Assembly (NCBI GenBank): GCA_023974075.1
Contig: CM043790.1
Span: forward strand, 23,483,126 to 23,547,125
Source: Chaenocephalus aceratus
Lineage: Eukaryota; Chordata; Actinopteri; Perciformes; Channichthyidae
Length of the DNA: 64,000 bases
Direction of reading: 5' to 3'
Each line of letters opens with the position of its first letter. Positions within the stretch are counted from its first letter, which is position 1. Positions 59,224-64,000 of this stretch are shown one piece after another. The position numbers were made by a program, and so were the translations under genes. The notes beneath the pieces are model-generated. The model ran no database searches. It saw only the letters and a program-made list of their open reading frames with translations, and was not told the origin of the DNA.

Positions 59224-59258
59224 ACACACACACACACACACACACACCACACACACAC
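59224..59258 (+). repeat. (CA)n microsatellite, imperfect
   Basis: CA dinucleotides interrupted once by an extra C (cacaccacac). Confidence 0.93.
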
Positions 59259-60949
59259 CGACCGATTGGACACGTCCACATTACGGTTAATTAATCTATT
59301 TTATATTGGAAATATTAACTTTAATCCTCCAGTAAGATGTAATGTTAAATATACACTCTGCCTGTTTGTTTGTCCTGGACTTGATCATTGTTACATTTAA
59401 TGTGGAAACAAGTTGTGTGGAAACATGTTTTATTTCATGGACTAATTTCAGTAGAGAACACTTAAAATTGCTGAAGGCACTCAAAAAGTGTATCCCAAAA
59501 ATGGTTAGGATTGCAGCAGTAGGAAGCCTGGATTTACATTGGTTATCGATAGTGATTTTGATTCACTGCAGAAAAAGAGTTTAAACAACTCCTGCACCAC
59601 GTTGTTGCCCATCGAGGTGTTCAGGATGTTTATTAATCAGTCATTGTGGCGGCAATGCCACATCTGGCTATGTACACTGCTGCAGTTTGTTGCTTGCCCA
59701 GTTCAGTGCTTTCATTGTCACTCATGATGACTCATACTGAGATGTGCAACATCGAGAGATATTCATTATTCATTGTAAGTTCCTTATTTGATGTGTTCAA
59801 AGTAAGAAATGTTGCTAACATGCCTGAGAGTTTTATACCAAAGAGAATTGAAATCATCAAATATTTGTTAGCAAGTGTATGAGGACCCTTACTTCCACAA
59901 AAGGCACATTTCACCTTTCTATGTTTGCCTCACTTAAACCTTGGATGGACTGGAGAAAAAAGAGGAGGAAGAAAAAACGATGTCCCAAACCTGAACAGAT
60001 CAGATATCAACTGCACCTGAGCCAAGAAAATTCAGACTGTCGACAAACATTTAACTTTTGAGATAAAGATCTAATAATTACAGGATTTCAGAACAACTCA
60101 GTGGATTAGTATGTTGTTTCTGTCAAGGAGTTTCTCTGTCATTTATAATTCAAGAGAAACCAATATTGCGCGGGACAGGAAAGATTAGAGCTGTAATAGA
60201 TTGCTGCGCCCCTTTTCTCTCTCGTATTCTCACCCTTTTTCTCGTCTTCTATCGATGTCTTCTTTGAACTACTCTCCTCCAATCCTTCCCTCACATGATC
60301 CCACTTTCTTATGTTTCTTCCACACCACACCATTGTGTTGCATTTGTAATGGCAACATGCTTCTAGATCTTTCATACTCTGCAATAAATCCATGAATACT
60401 AGAATAAACTAAATAAAACTAGCTAAGCAATGTTCCTCCTTTTTCTTTGATGAGAAAAGTTTTAAAAAAGTAGCCTCTGCTTTCAAGTGATCTTGAGCAG
60501 CTGCTGTAGCAGGTGACAGCTTCACTGTCAGGGTTGGCTTTGTGTTTTATTGTGTGCATATTAGTATTCTTACATGATGCCTCTTGCTTTTATCTCCCTT
60601 AGCTATGGAGCTGAGTGAATACTGCATGCTCCCCTTTGCTCTCAGTTGTTTCAGTGTCTTCAACTACAAACATACATACAAACATCTATTTTTGAGAACT
60701 GTATAGTACAACCACTGTGTAACAATTCCACTCTGCAAACAGTGCTTGCATTATTTGACCAAAGCCCACATTTGCTTTTCCTTGTATAGAATGGAAAATA
60801 AAATGGTGTCTCAAATCAGCCTTTTTTTAGACAAATATATGATATTATCTATTATGATGGTCAGGACATTCATTTAGATCCATTATGTCATTCATTCAGT
60901 TTCATCCCACGGGCCATAAGAATGCCTAAACACCAGAACTTTTGAAAGA
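59259..60949. other. No supported feature (about 1.7 kb)
   Basis: AT-rich sequence. Frames of 60-84 codons have no recognisable content. Confidence 0.5.
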
Positions 60950-61185
60950 ATATACGTAACATTCATCTGTTTGCAACTCATATATATCATATCCAAGCAA
61001 TTACTGTATATAGACTATTCTGCACAGTTTCTATTATATTCTGTTTCTATTATATTAAATGTTATTTTATTTACTTGTACTATTTTATCTGTTTTATTGT
61101 GTGCACTGTTGGAGGAGTCTGTGCCCTAAGAATGTAGCTATGCACACATGACAAAAGCCTTGAAACTTGAAACTTACTTCTGATA
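60950..61185 (+). repeat. Possible 5'-truncated LINE 3' UTR
   Basis: Runs from an AT-rich stretch (tattatattctgtttctatt) to gtgtgcactgttggaggagt and a short duplicated tail, ttgaaacttgaaact. This order (AT-rich part, gcactg box, microsatellite-like tail) is common in fish CR1/Rex-type LINE tails. There is no coding support. Confidence 0.35.
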
Positions 61186-64000
61186 AACCTGGGGAGAAAA
61201 AGCTGTTGTGTTCGCAGGGGTATGAGAACGTAGCCAGAATGGACATGGATCTAATATGGAGTGGTGTATCTGTACTTTAGGTTTGTGTGTCTATTTAAAA
61301 TGCAGTGCCCCTGCAGCAGGACAGCCTCTGTACAAAGCAGCTGGGAGACGGAGGTCAAGGCTCTCGCTCCAGCCTCTATATAAGTGGCTGTCAACAAAGC
61401 ACAGACAGACAGAGATTCAGGAACACTGAGTGCCAGATAAGGGTGTTTGCTGACGGACAACACAACGGGAAGAGGCAGTTGTCCTTGTTTAATTTGGTAA
61501 TGATTGTTGATGCCTGAATTTCTAGTAAGAGTTTTATTACATGAAACAAAACAGCTAATGCTTTTGGTAAGATCATATAAATGGACACTCCCTGAATCCA
61601 TGGCACCTCATGCTAATTGTTATTTGGACAATAACATTGTATATGCAAATCAGCTTCTACACATTTGTTTATTAACAGTGTACTTACAAGTTAATAATTG
61701 AATCAATTAACCGCAACAGTTCCAACTGTGTGTTGCTCATCAGTAATACTGTTGGGTCTAATTGATCACGCCATCAGTTAGTGTCACGACCATTTTCCGC
61801 ATCACTGTCAGACCGGCTGAGCAGACAAGTCGCCTGGCATCTGAATAGACTTCACTTTAGAATATGACAGCTAAATGCTGGACAGGGCATACCTGACGAG
61901 TTGAAAGCACAAAGTAGCATCATGTGAGTAAGTTGAAGAAGACGGACAGACAATTTTGAACTGTGTACTTTGTTGGCAGCATGGATAACCCTTCACTACA
62001 CAATGCAGTAGGTCTGAACTCCTTGTGGATTTCACACGCGAGTAAATGCTTTTTCCCACATGGCATAAGCAATGGGTGTTGGTGTAAATGTGGAATTATC
62101 GTTTACTGTAAATAGAGATGTCACAACAGCGTCCTGTCAAACTGTTTAAATCCAGAAGGATATAAAGCACAGGAGTCTTGTTGTGCGTCCTCAACCGTTT
62201 TCTCCTCTGCTCCCTCTCTGCATAACAGCTGTTTGCCGTCGGTGCATCCACCTCTCTCTTCCTCTCTTCCCCCTAACCAAACACTCGCTCCACAGCACAG
62301 AACACACTCACTTGACACTTGTGATCAATTATTTAGTTAAATCAATACGATGCAAACAGGAGACTCACATTTGCATTGAGAGTTTTAGACTGCTACTTGT
62401 TTTAGTATCAACCAATGCATGTATAGTATTATGACATCCCTAAAGCTAACCATACACTTGTCTTCATGGTACAGCATCTGTAATGTGGCATGCACCATGT
62501 GCAGGTGGGCTTGAGCATTACTTCCACGTCTGCATGAGGTTTAGCTTGTACTCATATCATGGTGATGCCTTCCTGTCCCAGAGCACACCCATGACCCACT
62601 ACACTGGCTCTCTGTGTTTATTGCCTAAGCAGTTGTGACACTTTAGAACATGTGTGTTACGGGCCAGGTCACATTATGCCAGTCTATGATCCTCCTGAAT
62701 AACCATCATGTTGGTGAAAATGTTAATTACTACTCACCCATGGCACAGTGTAGTGTAGGCCAGCTGCGAGGGACCAGGGGCTATGAGACCATGTGATAAT
62801 GAGTGTAAATATAGGGCAGTGAAAGTTTCTGACATACATTTGGACAAGCTGTATGGCTCACACATGGATGCACTTTAGATATTGAACAGGACATTGAGCA
62901 GGTATACCTCCTTTTTATGAAGCTAGGGCAAATCGTATCATAAAAGGAGGAGAGAAAGTAACAGAGAATAGCGAGAGAACATAGTGAGTAAAAGAGGAAG
63001 GGAAGACGGCAAATTGTCTCTGTAATTTCTGGCATCCTACCCAGGCTTTTATCAGGTACTTTCAGAATCCCCCTGTGGAGGAAGAGACAAGAGCCTCCTG
63101 GGAGAACTGAAATACAAAAAGGAACCTTCATCATCTTTTTCACTCTAGCTGAAGTAGCTCGTCCACTCACTTTGTTCCTCTGATTGGCGATCTCTTACAA
63201 TGGGCTGCACATTAATCGGGACCAAGTCCTGAACCATGGTCTCCCTCAATATCAGGAGGTTCCCACCACGTAAACAGCTACTGTTATATACTACAGTGAA
63301 GTTATGTTGTTGGTATGGTAATGTCACAGGTTACTGACAACCTGTGACATTACAAAATGTATAATTTGTTGGATTGTCTTTTATGTATAACATTGCAAAT
63401 ATAAGATTACTCTCATTCATTATGTACTGTATGTTTAGCTGAGTTTTGGTTGATTTGGCGACAAACGTTTTTTAGCCAGAAAAGAATAGAATTTGTACCA
63501 AATGCAGAACCTATTCAATGCGCTGTTGAAGAGTCATTTCTAATCACATGTAGTGCAGAGAAGGACACCTCGTGCTGAGCTTCAAAATAAATCTGCAGGA
63601 TATTTTCTTGGTTTAACAAGTTGGTAACTTGCCATAGATTCCCAGAGTTGATTAGTGCTGCTGTTTCTTTCTCTGCTGCGCTGAGATTAGACACTGTCTT
63701 CCATTTCCAAGTCTCTCTCTCGTTCTCTTATCTGTTCTTTGTTTGTCGTCCCTCTCTTTTGTCTAATTGATTCAGCATAGCATGGTTAACCCTCATCTTA
63801 ACAGTAGTATCCACATAAACTGCTTTGACTACCAATCAAACTTGTTGCCAAGTTTAGGGTCTAGAAGTACAACTAATGAGTAAATAGCTTATTCTATAAA
63901 ATGTGTTCAATCATTACCAAATTGTTCAGCTGCAAATGTTGGTATACCTTAGAGTTATACAAAATACACTGTATCACAACCTCAGCAAGCTTAGCCTTAG
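61186..64000. other. No supported feature to the window end (about 2.8 kb)
   Basis: I searched both strands for exons with good splice sites, for repeats and for the expected ankyrin exons of SHANK and found none. Presumed intron. Confidence 0.5.

Overview
The window is teleost-fish nuclear DNA, very probably from a ray-finned (percomorph-like) genome. Three things point this way: spliced vertebrate-type exons of a SHANK-family synaptic scaffold, fish-type L1, L2, DIRS1-like and hAT elements, and many long (TG)n microsatellites. The only host coding sequence I can support is two phase-0 exons on the + strand, at 26543-26746 and 38662-38733. Together they encode the end of the SHANK N-terminal (SPN, ubiquitin-like) domain and the start of the linker into the ankyrin repeats. 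The residues look most like SHANK2. The exons are separated by an 11.9 kb intron, and the next SHANK exon is not visible, so the remaining 25 kb is probably intron too.

Layout. 1-7822: an almost complete L1 element (+) with a frameshifted ORF1 and an intact 1273-residue endonuclease/reverse-transcriptase ORF2. Its ORF1 is split near the end by a 1.9 kb foldback-like DNA transposon with ~140 bp terminal inverted repeats, subterminal 150-bp tandem arrays and a 9-bp target duplication. 8.6-11 kb: a LINE tail, then a MITE-like element that was itself invaded by an element encoding a Myb/SANT-like protein. 11.3-17 kb: two L2-clade LINEs on the - strand. 18.9-25.3 kb: two hAT-type elements around a modular repeat family with a Helentron-like terminal hairpin and an embedded minisatellite. 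26.5-38.7 kb: the SHANK exons, with a DIRS1-like retrotransposon (28452-36643, - strand) between them. That element shows its inverted terminal repeats, internal complementary region and a tyrosine recombinase with all its key residues, and it is split by two hAT insertions with 8-bp target duplications. 38.8-45.8 kb: hAT debris and a second, longer L2 copy nearly identical to the first, with an ORF1 esterase remnant. 52.5-55.3 kb: a further copy of the modular family and two LINE fragments. 57.1-58.9 kb: a 146-bp (TG)n tract next to a 1.4 kb long-inverted-repeat element.

Nearly all long reading frames belong to mobile elements, and most are broken. The L1 ORF2 and the DIRS tyrosine recombinase are the best preserved. 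The nesting gives relative ages: foldback inside L1, SANT element inside a MITE, hATs inside DIRS. Long stretches (about 17.1-18.3, 45.8-48.8, 50.1-52.4, 55.3-57.0 and 59.3-64.0 kb) show no gene or element I can support.
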